The notes under the pieces are model-generated. The model did not search any database, had not been told where the DNA came from, and saw nothing but the letters and a program-made list of their open reading frames with translations. A stretch of 64,000 nt of DNA, from assembly GCF_024346975.1 (NCBI RefSeq), contig NZ_AP024885.1:310001-374000 (forward strand), in the 5' to 3' direction. Shown in pieces: positions 44,795-56,352 of the stretch. The stretch's first letter is position 1; each line of letters begins with the position of its first letter. A program made the translations under genes and the position numbers. The stretch comes from Vibrio neonatus (GTDB taxonomy: Bacteria > Pseudomonadota > Gammaproteobacteria > Enterobacterales > Vibrionaceae).

Positions 44795-45262
44795 TTATCC
44801 CTTTGGACACTCAATCGATTCTGCAACCATTATTTCAAACAGCTCTTCATCAGATTTTGCATGACGAAGCTGTTTAAGCACTTTTTTGTCATTCAGGCGT
44901 TCCGCCATACAAGACAGTGTTTTTAAATGTTCTTTGCATTGATTCTCTGGAACTAACAGCGCAAATAACAAATCAACCGGACGATTGTCGATAGCGTCAA
45001 ATTCAATGGCTTCGTCACATTGTAATAGGACTGCAATCGCTTGGTCTGAATTACTCATTCGAGCATGCGGAATGGCGATACCGTTGCCAATTCCTGTGCT
45101 GCCTAGTTTTTCTCTGCCGAGCATACATTCAAATAGATCCGTAGAATCTTGGCCTGAATGGGTTGCTGCAATTTGGCTAATAAGCTCTAGGGCGCGCTTC
45201 TTACTAGTACAATGGACTGCACTTTTGGTGCAGTCCAAAGACAATACTTGATTAATTTGCAT
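44795..45262 (-). CDS. ptsN: Nitrogen-PTS EIIA component PtsN
   Basis: A 155-residue EIIA-Ntr protein with the phosphorylated His66 in GIAIPHARM. It acts as a regulator, not a sugar transporter. It lies two bases after hpf and just before rapZ, as in E. coli. Confidence 0.96.
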   Translation of the reverse strand: MQINQVLSLDCTKSAVHCTSKKRALELISQIAATHSGQDSTDLFECMLGREKLGSTGIGNGIAIPHARMSNSDQAIAVLLQCDEAIEFDAIDNRPVDLLFALLVPENQCKEHLKTLSCMAERLNDKKVLKQLRHAKSDEELFEIMVAESIECPKG

Positions 45263-45264
45263 GG

Positions 45265-45552
45265 TTAATGACTACTTAGCTTCTCTTTATGCTTGGTCAG
45301 CTGGCGAACCAGTTTATCGACTAATGCGTCGATGGCTGCATACATATTTTCTTCTTCAGCGGTGGCGTGAATGTCGCCTTGGCTTACATGTAGCGTAGCT
45401 TCCGCAATATGGTTAACTTTTTCAAGTTTTAAAATAACTTGAACGTTATTAATGTGTTCAAAGAAACGCTCGAGTTTCTGAAACTTAGTATCAACGTACT
45501 CTTGAAGTGACTCTGTAAGTTCTACATGGTGACCAGTGATATTAATTTGCAT
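45265..45552 (-). CDS. hpf: Ribosome hibernation promoting factor HPF
   Basis: A 95-residue short HPF/YfiA-like protein that binds the 30S subunit and promotes 100S dimers in stationary phase. The fold is seen in MQINITGHHVELTESLQEYV and DIHATAEEENMYAAIDALVD. It lies between rpoN and ptsN, the usual enteric order. Confidence 0.95.
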   Translation of the reverse strand: MQINITGHHVELTESLQEYVDTKFQKLERFFEHINNVQVILKLEKVNHIAEATLHVSQGDIHATAEEENMYAAIDALVDKLVRQLTKHKEKLSSH

Positions 45553-45573
45553 AAGCGTTCCTTCTGTTAATGC

Positions 45574-47025
45574 CTAAACTAGGCGTTTTCGTTGACTAGA
45601 GGGGGCGATACCTAATGATTCGCGGTATTTCGCCACTGTGCGTCTTGCAACTTTTACCTCTTGTTCAGCGAGTAGAGCGGTAATTTTATTATCGCTCAAT
45701 GGTTTAGCTGTGTTCTCTTCTGCGACCAATTTTTTGATCAGTGCACGAATCGCAGTAGAGGACTTATCTTCTCCATCATTGTTACTAACATGACTGGAGA
45801 AAAAATATTTTAGTTCAAAAATACCGCGTGGTGTGTGCATATATTTCTGAGTTGTGACGCGTGATATAGTCGATTCATGCATATCAATCGCTTCGGCTAC
45901 ATCATTTAAAATCATCGGTTGCATTGCCTCAGCGCCTTTTTCGAAGAACTCTTGCTGAGTTTCAACAATGCATCTGGCGACTTTCAGCAAGGTATCACTG
46001 CGGCTTTCAAGGCTTTTGATTAACCACTTTGCTTCTTGTAGTTGATCTTTAATGTATTGGCTATCACTGCTGTTTGCCCCAGTAATCGTGGCATACTGCT
46101 GGTTGACCTCAAGTTTTGGCATATCGGTATTATTGAGAAAGACCGTCCATTTGCCGTTCACTTTTATCACATTAATATCGGGCACAACGTATTCAATATC
46201 ACTGTTGCCAATCTGACTACCCGGTCGCGGATCTAACTGCTGGATAAGCTGCAATATAGCGATTAAATCGCTTTCTTTGAGCTTAGTTTCTTTAATGATT
46301 AATTTGTAGTCGCGATTAGCTAAATGTTCGATATGATTTTTTAAAATCTCACAAGCTTGCTGTTTGCGTGGCGTGTCATCAGGAAGGGCATACAGTTGCA
46401 ACAATAGACATTCTTGTAAATTGCGAGAGCCAACACCAAGGGGTTCAAATTGCTGAATACGTTTGAGAACTGCAACTGTTTCATCTTCTTCGACATCGGG
46501 AAGGGATAAGCTGGCGGTAATTTCAGCGGTGGAAAGCGTTAAGAAACCTTGATCGTCAATGGCATCAATGATGGCAATCGCAATCGCATGATCGGTCTCA
46601 GAAAACGGAGTGAGTTCTAACTGCCACAGTAAGTGATCAAAAAGACTGGTTTGAGTTTCGCCTTGATAGATAGGCAATTCATCATCAAGAGCCACACCAG
46701 TATTGCCTGAATTGGAGCTGTACACGTCCTCCCAAGAGGTGTCGACAGCAAGTTCGTCACCAATGGAGTTAGAGGCCATTAATTCAGAACTGTCTTGTGC
46801 GCTCGGTTCAGTGCTTTCTTGTTGGTTGTTTTCTTTTGTTGATTCGGGTTTTTCTTCCGATTGACTGGTCTCTTCGGAAACTTGCAACAGGGGATTAGAG
46901 TCTAATGCTTGCTGAATCTCTTGTTGAAGCTCAAAACTAGACAACTGCAATAAGCGTATGGCTTGTTGCAGTTGTGGGGTCATGGCAAGGTGTTGACCAA
47001 ACTTAAGTTGTAATGCTGCTTTCAT
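45574..47025 (-). CDS. rpoN: RNA polymerase sigma-54 factor RpoN
   Basis: This 483-residue sigma factor has the Gln/Leu-rich activator-interacting region I at the N-terminus (QQAIRLLQLSSFELQQEIQQ), an acidic Ser/Glu-rich region II (about 50-120), the core-binding region, a helix-turn-helix, and the RpoN box ARRTVAKYRE (about 460-469) that contacts the -24 element. In vibrios it controls flagella, nitrogen use and other functions. It follows lptB. Confidence 0.98.
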   Translation of the reverse strand: MKAALQLKFGQHLAMTPQLQQAIRLLQLSSFELQQEIQQALDSNPLLQVSEETSQSEEKPESTKENNQQESTEPSAQDSSELMASNSIGDELAVDTSWEDVYSSNSGNTGVALDDELPIYQGETQTSLFDHLLWQLELTPFSETDHAIAIAIIDAIDDQGFLTLSTAEITASLSLPDVEEDETVAVLKRIQQFEPLGVGSRNLQECLLLQLYALPDDTPRKQQACEILKNHIEHLANRDYKLIIKETKLKESDLIAILQLIQQLDPRPGSQIGNSDIEYVVPDINVIKVNGKWTVFLNNTDMPKLEVNQQYATITGANSSDSQYIKDQLQEAKWLIKSLESRSDTLLKVARCIVETQQEFFEKGAEAMQPMILNDVAEAIDMHESTISRVTTQKYMHTPRGIFELKYFFSSHVSNNDGEDKSSTAIRALIKKLVAEENTAKPLSDNKITALLAEQEVKVARRTVAKYRESLGIAPSSQRKRLV

Positions 47026-47052
47026 AATTATGAGTCGCCTGCAGTGGGCCGT

Positions 47053-47778
47053 CTAGAGACGGAACTGTTCACCGAGGTAAACTTTCTTAACCTGTTCGTT
47101 GCTAAGCACTTGCTCGGGCGTACCTTCGGCAATTAAGTGTCCTTGGCTTACGATGTATGCTCGCTCACATACGTCCAGGGTTTCGCGCACATTGTGGTCA
47201 GTGATAAGTACCCCTAAACCACGGTCTCTTAGATGTTCAATGATCTTTTTGATATCGATAACCGATATCGGGTCGACACCGGCAAAAGGTTCATCCAGCA
47301 GAATAAACTGCGGATTGGCAGCCAATGCACGTGCGATTTCCACACGACGACGTTCACCACCAGAGAGAGCCATACCGTTGCTTTTACGAATGTGTTGAAT
47401 GTTGAATTCGTCTAATAGCTCTTCAAGCTTTTCATCTCGTTCTTGTTTTGAGATTTCATTGCGAGTTTGCAGTACCGCGTAAATATTATCTTCAACAGAG
47501 AGCTTTCTAAATATAGACGCTTCTTGTGGAAGATAGCCAATACCCATTCGAGAACGGCTGTGCATTGGTAGAATACTGATATCCTGATCATCAATCAGAA
47601 TTCGTCCTTCGTCACGAGCAACTAATCCCACAATCATGTAAAAAGAGGTGGTTTTGCCTGCGCCATTTGGCCCTAGTAGACCTACGATCTGCCCCGATTC
47701 TACTTGCAGGCTTACGTCTGCAACCACTTTGCGGTTTTTATAGCTTTTCGCTAGGTGTTCAGCTTTCAATACTGCCAT
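47053..47778 (-). CDS. lptB: LPS export ABC transporter ATPase LptB
   Basis: This 241-residue ATPase powers LPS extraction from the inner membrane with LptF, LptG and LptC. Walker [13 protein letters not shown], signature [15 protein letters not shown] and Walker [14 protein letters not shown] are present. A longer frame from 47844 overlaps lptA; the ATG at 47778 gives the normal MAVLKAEHL start. Confidence 0.97.
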   Translation of the reverse strand: MAVLKAEHLAKSYKNRKVVADVSLQVESGQIVGLLGPNGAGKTTSFYMIVGLVARDEGRILIDDQDISILPMHSRSRMGIGYLPQEASIFRKLSVEDNIYAVLQTRNEISKQERDEKLEELLDEFNIQHIRKSNGMALSGGERRRVEIARALAANPQFILLDEPFAGVDPISVIDIKKIIEHLRDRGLGVLITDHNVRETLDVCERAYIVSQGHLIAEGTPEQVLSNEQVKKVYLGEQFRL

Positions 47779-47785
47779 AGGTCGA

Positions 47786-48283
47786 CTATTTATTCTCTTT
47801 TGGTTGAGGTTGTAGCACGGTTGATACTCGAGAGCCTTTACCACCCTCAGCGATCATTTTCTCGGTGGTGATGTGGTAGATAATTCGTTGGCCGTTGATA
47901 GTGCTGTCATCTTGAGCCAGCATCGCCTGTTTGATCATAGTTAATTGATCTTGAGACATATCGTAATACAGCTCTTGTGCATGACCGTGGATAGTTTTGC
48001 CATCGTCGGTTTTTTGAGAGAACTTAGCGAGCTTTCCATAAGCTTCAATTTTCTTTATGGCACCGTCGCTAGGGTTACGATAGACAATGACCTTATCCCC
48101 TTTCACATTGATACTGCCTTGGCGCATTTTTACGTCACCAATAAAAGTAACCTTGTTACTCTTCATATCAAGTTGTTGACTGTCAGAGTCGATGTACACC
48201 GGTTGCTCTGAGTCGGTAGAGAGCGCATAAACTGAAGGAGACAGTAATATTCCCAGTAAAAGACTAAGGCTTAGCTTTTTCAT
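47786..48283 (-). CDS. lptA: LPS periplasmic bridge protein LptA
   Basis: A 165-residue periplasmic protein with signal peptide (about 20 residues, ending in VYA) and the OstA beta-jellyroll fold that carries LPS between inner and outer membrane. It overlaps lptC by 20 bp and precedes lptB. Confidence 0.95.
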   Translation of the reverse strand: MKKLSLSLLLGILLSPSVYALSTDSEQPVYIDSDSQQLDMKSNKVTFIGDVKMRQGSINVKGDKVIVYRNPSDGAIKKIEAYGKLAKFSQKTDDGKTIHGHAQELYYDMSQDQLTMIKQAMLAQDDSTINGQRIIYHITTEKMIAEGGKGSRVSTVLQPQPKENK

Positions 48284-48827
48284 AGATCCCTTTTACATGA
48301 TTGAACAAGACGGCTTCATTTTTATCCAAATTTCCCTGCATGGCTTGACCAATATTGAGAAATTGAGGTCCTTTTAGAGTCACTTGGACGTCGGAACTAA
48401 AGTCTTTGCTGTCTAGCTCAATTGTCATTTTATCTGTAGTTAATGTTTCAAAGCTGGCGCCAGGGAGTAAATTGGTCGCGATGACATTTCCGGCTAACGT
48501 CAGTTGATGATTCTTATCTAAAACGGCGGTATCTGAAACCACTTGCCACTCTTCGACTGTCCCATCACGATACACATACATTATGAGGTTATCAAATAGG
48601 GTATCGCCACTGGTTGCGTAGTGATCCAGTTTTTCGGAACTGATTTTGTAGCTACGAATACCGTCAAGATCATAAGTGGTGTTAGTCACTTGGCGTCCGG
48701 TAAACATAGGTAATTCAGTGCTAGGTTCAACCTGAATAACCTCTTGTTCTTGATTTATCAGTAGATAATAACCGGATATACAGATAATACCGATTAACAC
48801 TATCTGAAAAATGCGAGAACCCGTCAT
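48264..48827 (-). CDS. lptC: LPS export protein LptC
   Basis: A 187-residue bitopic protein with one N-terminal helix (about 7-24) and a periplasmic beta-jellyroll. It hands LPS from LptBFG to LptA. Start overlaps the kdsC stop (ATGA). Confidence 0.94.
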   Translation of the reverse strand: MTGSRIFQIVLIGIICISGYYLLINQEQEVIQVEPSTELPMFTGRQVTNTTYDLDGIRSYKISSEKLDHYATSGDTLFDNLIMYVYRDGTVEEWQVVSDTAVLDKNHQLTLAGNVIATNLLPGASFETLTTDKMTIELDSKDFSSDVQVTLKGPQFLNIGQAMQGNLDKNEAVLFNHVKGIYEKAKP

Positions 48828-49381
48828 ATACTCAGACCTTTATGTTGCTCTAATTCTCCGCGAGCTTGCAAAATAAGATCGCACACTTCGCGGACTGCGC
48901 CATGACCACCTTTAATTTTGGTGACATAGTTAGCTCGTTGTACCAACAGTGGGTGTCCGTCGTTGACGCACACTTTTAATGCGACTTTTTCCATGACTGG
49001 CCAATCGATGAGATCATCACCGATGTAACCTGTGTGTTCAGGTAAAATGCCTAACTTATTGATAATGTCATGGTAGGCTTTAATTTTATCGTCTTGACCT
49101 TGATAGATGAGCGTTATGCCCAAACCGCGCATACGATTTTCGACGATTTGCGAGCGACGTCCAGTTACGATAGCGATTTCGATGCCGGCGTTCATCAGTG
49201 ATTTTATGCCGTAGCCATCACGTGTATGGAAGGTTTTGAGTTCTTCGCCAGCATTGCCCATGTAGACAAGACCGTCAGAGAATACGCCATCGACATCACA
49301 AATAAGCAGTTTAATTTCTTTTGCTATAGCAAAAACAGGCTTTGAAACTGGACCGTATAGAGAATCGACCATTTCATTCAT
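48824..49381 (-). CDS. kdsC: 3-deoxy-D-manno-octulosonate 8-phosphate phosphatase KdsC
   Basis: A 185-residue HAD phosphatase that removes phosphate from Kdo-8-phosphate in LPS core synthesis. Catalytic Asp pair Asp29/Asp31 is in ICDVDGVFSDG; VTGRRS and GYIGDDLIDWPVM are the later HAD motifs. A second ATG at 49372 is possible. Confidence 0.96.
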   Translation of the reverse strand: MNEMVDSLYGPVSKPVFAIAKEIKLLICDVDGVFSDGLVYMGNAGEELKTFHTRDGYGIKSLMNAGIEIAIVTGRRSQIVENRMRGLGITLIYQGQDDKIKAYHDIINKLGILPEHTGYIGDDLIDWPVMEKVALKVCVNDGHPLLVQRANYVTKIKGGHGAVREVCDLILQARGELEQHKGLSI

Positions 49382-49384
49382 GAA

Positions 49385-50359
49385 TTACATTACTCCTGCT
49401 TTTAAAAGGTCATGCATGTTGAGGGCGCCGACCAGTTTATCATTTTCACATAGCAATAGGGCAGTGATACTGCGCTCTTGCATCATATTCAATCCTTCTA
49501 CAGCCAACAGAGATGGCGATGCGTAGCTTGGATTTTTTGACATCACATCACCAATAACGGTGCAGTGAATGTCGATTCTTTTATCGAGAAGACGTCTTAA
49601 ATCACCATCGGTGAAGATACCTAAGATTTTATCTGCATCATCGACAATGGCGGTCATCCCTAGGCCTTTCTCGCTTATCTCAATCAAAGCATCTTTGATC
49701 AAAGCATCCGCTTTAACTTTAGGAACATCTGTACCAGTATGCATAATGTTTTCTAGTTTTAGTAGTAACTTACGCCCTAAGGCTCCGCCAGGGTGAGACA
49801 GCGCAAAGTCTTCGGCGGTAAAGCCACGTGCTTGCATCAAAGCCATTGCCAGAGCATCTCCCATCACTAAGGTGGCCGTGGTGCTGCTTGTTGGTGCTAA
49901 CTCAATTGGACATGCCTCATGAGGTACCGCGATACATAGGTGGACATCCGCCAGTTTTGCCATGTTGGAGTTTGGCTTGCCGGTCATGCTGATGATTTGA
50001 ACATTAAGGCGTTTTAACACAGGAAAAAGAGAAAGGATCTCTTGTGACTCACCAGAGTTTGAAATAGCCAGAACAATATCGTCTGGCGCAATCATGCCTA
50101 AATCACCGTGAGCGGCTTCACCAGGGTGGACAAAAAAAGCTGACGTACCAGTGCTGGCTAAAGTAGCGGCAATTTTATTGCCGATGTGACCAGATTTACC
50201 CATTCCCATCACCACGACTTTGCCATGTTTATTCGCAAGAATAGTGTCGCAGGCTTGGTCAAAATCACGATTAAAATATTGAGACAGCTGTGTGAGTCCC
50301 GCTATTTCCGTGTTGAGGACATTTTGCGCCGCTTTTTGGTAGTCAAATTTTACTGTCAT
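49385..50359 (-). CDS. kdsD: Arabinose-5-phosphate isomerase KdsD
   Basis: This 324-residue enzyme converts ribulose-5-phosphate to arabinose-5-phosphate, the first step to Kdo. The SIS domain holds GMGKSGHIGNK and AISNSGES; two CBS domains follow (about 205-320). ATG 50359 has AAGGA at seven bases; the longer frame from 50377 is less likely. Confidence 0.96.
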   Translation of the reverse strand: MTVKFDYQKAAQNVLNTEIAGLTQLSQYFNRDFDQACDTILANKHGKVVVMGMGKSGHIGNKIAATLASTGTSAFFVHPGEAAHGDLGMIAPDDIVLAISNSGESQEILSLFPVLKRLNVQIISMTGKPNSNMAKLADVHLCIAVPHEACPIELAPTSSTTATLVMGDALAMALMQARGFTAEDFALSHPGGALGRKLLLKLENIMHTGTDVPKVKADALIKDALIEISEKGLGMTAIVDDADKILGIFTDGDLRRLLDKRIDIHCTVIGDVMSKNPSYASPSLLAVEGLNMMQERSITALLLCENDKLVGALNMHDLLKAGVM

Positions 50360-50369
50360 GTGAATATCC

Positions 50370-51335
50370 TTACGCACCTACATTGAAAAAGAGATAGCTT
50401 TGGTAGGCAACAAATATAGCAAAGAGTATCCCACCTTCTATTCGGGTGATCTTTTTCGATTTACCTAGCGCCATAATGACTAATAAAACGGAAACGCCTA
50501 GCATGACCCAAAAGTCACGATTCATGGCATTTTCGTTGAGCAGTGAAGGGTGCAATAACCCCGGAATGCCCATAACCGCCAGTATATTAAAGACGTTGGA
50601 GCCAATAATATTACCCACCGCCATATCATCTTCGCCTTTCATGACCCCAGCTAATGAGGCCGCCAACTCTGGCAAACTAGTACCGATGGCAATGATGGTC
50701 AGTCCAATAACGAGATCGCTCATGCCAAAGTACTTGGCGATGTACACGGCATTATTGACTAATAGGTTTGCCGCCAGTGGCAGTAAGATAAGACCTACCA
50801 CAATCCAAAAAATGGCTTTTTTGTTCTCGACGCCGTCAGGGACTTCAGATTCTTGCTCACTGAGCATGCTATCGCCAACGTGTTTTTCTGTTCGAGAAAT
50901 GTGTAGCATCGCCAGAATGAACGCGACAAACAGGACGACAAGTAACACACCTTCGGTGAAGCCAAGATAGTGATCCCACATGATGCCACCGGCAATTAGG
51001 GTGACACCTATCATGAGTGGCAGCTCGCGTCGCAATATACCTGAGCTTACGATTAAAGGCTTAACCAGTGCGGTGATACCCAAAATAAGCGCTATGTTGG
51101 CAATGTTTGAACCTAATACATTACCGACAGCGGTATCCGTTCGACCGTCTAAGGCGGCAGTTGCAGAAACCATCATTTCTGGAGCAGAAGAGCCCATGGC
51201 AAGAATGGTCATACCGATGACAAGGGGAGATATTCCGAAATTTCTAGCTAATGCTGCTGAACCGAATACCAGTTTATCGGCACTCCAAACCAGCATGATT
51301 AAACCAACGACAAGTAGACAAATCGCTACGATCAT
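50370..51335 (-). CDS. yrbG: Calcium/sodium antiporter YrbG
   Basis: A 321-residue inner-membrane protein of the Ca2+:cation antiporter family with two inverted repeats. The alpha motifs GSSAPEMMVSATAAL with GSNIANI, and GTSLPELAASLAGV with GSNVFNI, hold the ion site acidic residues. It begins the yrbG-kdsD-kdsC-lptCAB-rpoN run and is divergent from mlaF. Confidence 0.95.
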   Translation of the reverse strand: MIVAICLLVVGLIMLVWSADKLVFGSAALARNFGISPLVIGMTILAMGSSAPEMMVSATAALDGRTDTAVGNVLGSNIANIALILGITALVKPLIVSSGILRRELPLMIGVTLIAGGIMWDHYLGFTEGVLLVVLFVAFILAMLHISRTEKHVGDSMLSEQESEVPDGVENKKAIFWIVVGLILLPLAANLLVNNAVYIAKYFGMSDLVIGLTIIAIGTSLPELAASLAGVMKGEDDMAVGNIIGSNVFNILAVMGIPGLLHPSLLNENAMNRDFWVMLGVSVLLVIMALGKSKKITRIEGGILFAIFVAYQSYLFFNVGA

Positions 51336-51524
51336 TTGTGTGCTCTTTATTAATTGGTACGAGTTAAACAGTGATTTTGACGTTAAGCTGTCAAAAAGGG
51401 AAGATTTTAGACGAATTATTTACACACAAGTCTGATAAAATTCCTATGATTAAGTCGACCAACTGCCTGATATATTCAACTTTTTTGATATTGGACGGTT
51501 TTCAGGTCACAACAAGGAGTGTTG

Positions 51525-52328
51525 ATGCTCGAAGCTAAAAGCAAAATTACATTAGATAAGGTGACATTTTCTCGGGGTTCTAGGGTGGTTTTTGACGACA
51601 TTAGCTTGTCGATTCCACAAGGTAAAATTACCGCGATTATGGGGCCTTCGGGTATAGGAAAAACTACCTTACTCAAACTTATCGCAGGGCAAATTCCGCC
51701 AGATAGCGGTGATATATGGTTTGAGCAACAGAACATTCCCGAGCTTAGCCGTGGTGAGCTTTATCAAGTTCGCAAGAAAATGAGCATGCTATTTCAATCC
51801 GGGGCGCTGTTTACTGATCTTAATGTTTTCGACAATGTCGCGTTCCCAATTCGCGAGCACACTCAGCTATCGGAATCTTTTATTCGCACTATTGTGCTAT
51901 TGAAGCTAGAAGCGGTAGGTTTGCGAGGTGCGGCCCAGTTAATGCCTAGTGAGTTATCCGGAGGCATGACCCGAAGAGTAGCGTTGGCACGAGCCATTGC
52001 TTTAGACCCAGATGTCGTGATGTATGATGAGCCTTTTGTGGGGCAAGACCCGATCACTATGGGGGTGTTGGTTGAACTGATTAAAAAGTTAAACCAAGCG
52101 TTAGGCGTAACGTCGATTGTAGTGTCGCATGATGTGCCTGAGTTAATGAGCATTGCAGATTATGTGTATTTGATTGCGGATAAAAAGGTGATTGCGAGCG
52201 GTGAGCCAGCCGATATTGAACAAAGCCAAGATCCGCGAGTACAACAGTTTTTACATGGCAGCGCGGATGGTGCAGTGCCGTTTGCATTTCCATCAGCACC
52301 ATTAGAAAGGGATTTATTTCAACGATGA
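51525..52328 (+). CDS. mlaF: Phospholipid transport ATPase MlaF
   Basis: A 267-residue ABC ATPase of the Mla retrograde phospholipid system that keeps the outer leaflet free of phospholipids. Walker [10 protein letters not shown], signature [14 protein letters not shown] and Walker [13 protein letters not shown] are visible. A GTG at 51519 is possible, but AAGGAG is five bases before ATG 51525. The stop overlaps mlaE (ATGA). Confidence 0.96.
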   Translation: MLEAKSKITLDKVTFSRGSRVVFDDISLSIPQGKITAIMGPSGIGKTTLLKLIAGQIPPDSGDIWFEQQNIPELSRGELYQVRKKMSMLFQSGALFTDLNVFDNVAFPIREHTQLSESFIRTIVLLKLEAVGLRGAAQLMPSELSGGMTRRVALARAIALDPDVVMYDEPFVGQDPITMGVLVELIKKLNQALGVTSIVVSHDVPELMSIADYVYLIADKKVIASGEPADIEQSQDPRVQQFLHGSADGAVPFAFPSAPLERDLFQR

Positions 52329-53116
52329 TATCTTGGGCTATCAATAAAGTTGCCGATATAGGCGCATCAGGGATCAGAGTTACCCGCTCTTTTGGGCGAG
52401 CAACCTTGATGCTGTTTGGTGCTCTGGTGGCTAAACCGCAGCCAATGAAAAACATACCGCTATTGTTTAAGCAGCTCTATTCTGTAGGCGCTCAATCGCT
52501 AGTAATTACTTTGGTTTCAGGTTTATTCATCGGTATGGTGCTGAGTTTGCAAGGCTATGTCGTGCTGGTGGACTATGGCGCAGAAGGCAGTTTAGGGCAA
52601 ATGGTCGCACTTTCTTTGCTACGTGAGTTAGGCCCTGTAGTTACCGCATTACTGTTTGCTGGTCGAGCAGGTTCTGCCTTAACCGCTGAAATAGGATTGA
52701 TGAAAGCCACCGAACAACTTTCAAGTTTGGAAATGATGGCGGTTGACCCATTAAAACGCATTATTAGCCCTAGATTTTGGGCGGGCGTTATTTCTATGCC
52801 GTTACTGACGATGATTTTTATCGCGGTGGGTATTTTAGGTGGACACATTGTTGGCGTGGATTGGAAAGGAATCGATCACGGCAGTTTTTGGTCTGCAATG
52901 CAGTCGTCGGTAGAGCTAGGACGAGATATCGGTAATAGCTTAATTAAATCATTGGTGTTTGCCATAACTATAGTTTGGATAGCGCTGTTTAATGGTTATG
53001 ATGCTGTCCCTACCTCAGAAGGTATCAGTCAAGCAACGACTCGCACCGTAGTGCATTCTTCTCTAGCTGTATTAGGGCTAGATTTTGTTTTAACCGCATT
53101 AATGTTTGGAAGTTAA
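52325..53116 (+). CDS. mlaE: Phospholipid transport permease MlaE
   Basis: A 263-residue inner-membrane permease with about five to six helices, typical of the MlaE/TGD1 family ([16 protein letters not shown] and [20 protein letters not shown]). Its role is to move lipid with MlaF. Confidence 0.96.
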   Translation: MISWAINKVADIGASGIRVTRSFGRATLMLFGALVAKPQPMKNIPLLFKQLYSVGAQSLVITLVSGLFIGMVLSLQGYVVLVDYGAEGSLGQMVALSLLRELGPVVTALLFAGRAGSALTAEIGLMKATEQLSSLEMMAVDPLKRIISPRFWAGVISMPLLTMIFIAVGILGGHIVGVDWKGIDHGSFWSAMQSSVELGRDIGNSLIKSLVFAITIVWIALFNGYDAVPTSEGISQATTRTVVHSSLAVLGLDFVLTALMFGS

Positions 53117-53118
53117 GT

Positions 53119-53598
53119 ATGAATCAATCAAGGAAGTTAGAATTGTGGGTTGGTAGTTTTATCATCTTAGGCATTGTAGCGGTGATGTTTATGATATTTA
53201 AAGTGGCTGATGTAAAGTCGCTAGGAAGCCAAGATAGTTATAAACTTAAAGCATCTTTCGATAATATAGGCAGCCTAAAAGTACGTTCCCCAGTAAAAGT
53301 AGGTGGAGTAGTGGTCGGTCGAGTATCGGATATTACGCTCGATACTGAATACTTTACGCCAGTGGTCACTTTGACTATTGAAGAGCGTTTTGGTCACTTT
53401 CCAGATACTTCAAGTGCGCATATCTTAACTTCTGGTTTAATTGGTGAGCAATATATTAGCTTAATACCGGGTTTTATGGACGATGACGCTGAGATACTCA
53501 AGGATGGCGATCTGATAGAAGATACCAAGTCAGCCTTGGTGCTGGAAGATTTGATCGGGCAGTTTATGTACAGCGTAGGCGATAATTCAGGGAAATAA
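53119..53598 (+). CDS. mlaD: MCE-domain lipid transport protein MlaD
   Basis: A 159-residue protein with one membrane anchor (about 10-28) and an MCE domain (about 40-120, KVGGVVVGRVSDITLD). It forms a hexameric ring that binds lipid between MlaE and MlaC. The gene lies two bases after mlaE. Confidence 0.95.
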   Translation: MNQSRKLELWVGSFIILGIVAVMFMIFKVADVKSLGSQDSYKLKASFDNIGSLKVRSPVKVGGVVVGRVSDITLDTEYFTPVVTLTIEERFGHFPDTSSAHILTSGLIGEQYISLIPGFMDDDAEILKDGDLIEDTKSALVLEDLIGQFMYSVGDNSGK

Positions 53599-53600
53599 CC

Positions 53601-54242
53601 ATGAAAATTATGACAAGACTTATCTTATTGATGGCGATGTTGTCTTCCTCAATTGTATGGGGTGACACTGTGGATAAAACCCAGCCTTATCAGATGATGG
53701 AAATAGTGGGCAGTCGTACTTTTGATAGACTCAAAAACGAACAAGCTCAGCTGAGAGAGTCTCCAGAACAGTTAAAAGTGGTGGTTGAAGAAGAGCTAAT
53801 GCCTTACGTCAACGATCGTTACGCAGGGCTTAAAGTATTAGGTAATTACCTAAGAAAAGCTGATAAGGGTGAAGTGGCTGACTTTTTGGTCGCATTTAGA
53901 GAGTACTTAGTGACCGCTTATGCGCAGGTGTTAACTCAGTATAAAGATCAAGAGATCAAATACACTCCGCCGCGTAATCTTCGCGATGATCAGCGTATCG
54001 TGTCTATCCCTGTTGAAATCATGCAGGCTAATCGACCGGCGATAAAATTAGAGTTTAAGTGGCGAAAAAACAAAAAAACCAATGAGTGGCAAGCGTTTGA
54101 TATGGTGGCAGAAGGTGTCAGTCTGTTATCAAGCAAACAATCAGAGTGGGGCGGCAAAATACGTAAAGATGGCCTGCCAGCCGTCACTCATGAGTTAGCG
54201 ACTTTAGCGAAAACGCCAATCCATTATGACTCTGCTAAATGA
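53601..54242 (+). CDS. mlaC: Periplasmic phospholipid-binding protein MlaC
   Basis: A 213-residue exported protein with a signal peptide of about 21 residues ending near IVWG. The MlaC/Ttg2D fold is recognised from PYVNDRYAGLKVLG and the later KWRKNKKTNEWQAFDMVAEGVS in part. It shuttles lipid between MlaD and outer-membrane MlaA. Stop overlaps mlaB. Confidence 0.95.
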   Translation: MKIMTRLILLMAMLSSSIVWGDTVDKTQPYQMMEIVGSRTFDRLKNEQAQLRESPEQLKVVVEEELMPYVNDRYAGLKVLGNYLRKADKGEVADFLVAFREYLVTAYAQVLTQYKDQEIKYTPPRNLRDDQRIVSIPVEIMQANRPAIKLEFKWRKNKKTNEWQAFDMVAEGVSLLSSKQSEWGGKIRKDGLPAVTHELATLAKTPIHYDSAK

Positions 54243-54574
54243 TGAGTGATAAAGCGGTTTGGCACATGATTGATGATCAGCATGTCACACTAAGTGGTAT
54301 GCTCAATCGAAACAATATTCCGCAGCTATGGCAGCAAATCGCGCAGTGGCAGCCAAAGGTTGAACGACTAGAACTCGACCTAAGTGCTGTATTAAGTACA
54401 GATTCTGCGGCAATGGCGCTGATTCTGCACATAATTGACCATGCAAAAAATTGTGACTGCCATATAATGTTGCGATCTGTACCTAATAAACTGCTTACTT
54501 TGTTTGAAGTGAGCAATGCAATGCCGTTATTGGTAGAGCACATAGAAATCGAAATTGAGGGTGAAAGTGGATAG
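54239..54574 (+). CDS. mlaB: STAS-domain protein MlaB
   Basis: A 111-residue cytoplasmic STAS protein that regulates MlaF ATPase. The helix after LDLSAVLSTDSAAMALI contains the conserved Thr/Ser region. The start ATG overlaps the mlaC stop, and the 3' end overlaps ibaG by a few bases. Confidence 0.92.
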   Translation: MMSDKAVWHMIDDQHVTLSGMLNRNNIPQLWQQIAQWQPKVERLELDLSAVLSTDSAAMALILHIIDHAKNCDCHIMLRSVPNKLLTLFEVSNAMPLLVEHIEIEIEGESG

Positions 54575-54821
54575 TACACAAGTTAAAGAACTGCTCGACG
54601 AAGCGTTGCAGCTAGCAGAGATTCATGTAAAAGGAGAGGGCAGTCATTTTGAAGTGATTGCTGTTGATGCTTCTTTTGAAGGAATGAGCCGTGTTAAGAA
54701 GCAGCAGTTTATTTATGCGCCGCTTACGGACTACATTCAACGCAACGAAATTCACGCACTATCAATAAAAGCTTTTACTCCCGAGGAGTGGCAGCGTGAT
54801 AAAAAACTAATGTCGCTTTAA
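54567..54821 (+). CDS. ibaG: BolA family protein IbaG
   Basis: An 84-residue BolA-like protein. The motif SHFEVIAVDASFEGMSRVKKQ and the segment IHALSIKAFTPEEW are family-typical, with the His that can hold a shared Fe-S cluster with monothiol glutaredoxin. I choose GTG 54567, preceded by GAGG at six bases; TTG 54555 and GTG 54561 are alternatives. It lies between mlaB and murA, as in E. coli. Confidence 0.93.
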   Translation: MDSTQVKELLDEALQLAEIHVKGEGSHFEVIAVDASFEGMSRVKKQQFIYAPLTDYIQRNEIHALSIKAFTPEEWQRDKKLMSL

Positions 54822-56102
<1,281 letters not shown>

Positions 56103-56120
56103 TCACATTTAGATTCTATT

Positions 56121-56152
56121 AAAAACCGAAACCTTGTGGTTTCGGTTTTTTT
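56121..56152 (+). terminator. Intrinsic terminator of murA operon
   Basis: A 13-bp stem (56121-56133 with 56138-56150), GC core ACCGAAACC, loop TTGT, ending in a T-run. It lies 19 bp after the murA stop. Confidence 0.92.
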
Positions 56153-56352
56153 ATTTGATAGACTGTTAGCTTCTGACTTTCTTTGTCCAGCAAGCCTGAG
56201 CTATGAAAGAGAAAATAAGAGACTTAGTGAAAAGCTAGGCTTTATACAATAACAGTCTCGAAGAGCATTCTATCAATCACTTAATTACTGCGATTGGTAT
56301 TACTATCGGGAATGACAATTAAACAGCGAAGGTTATCGCTAGGAATTACATA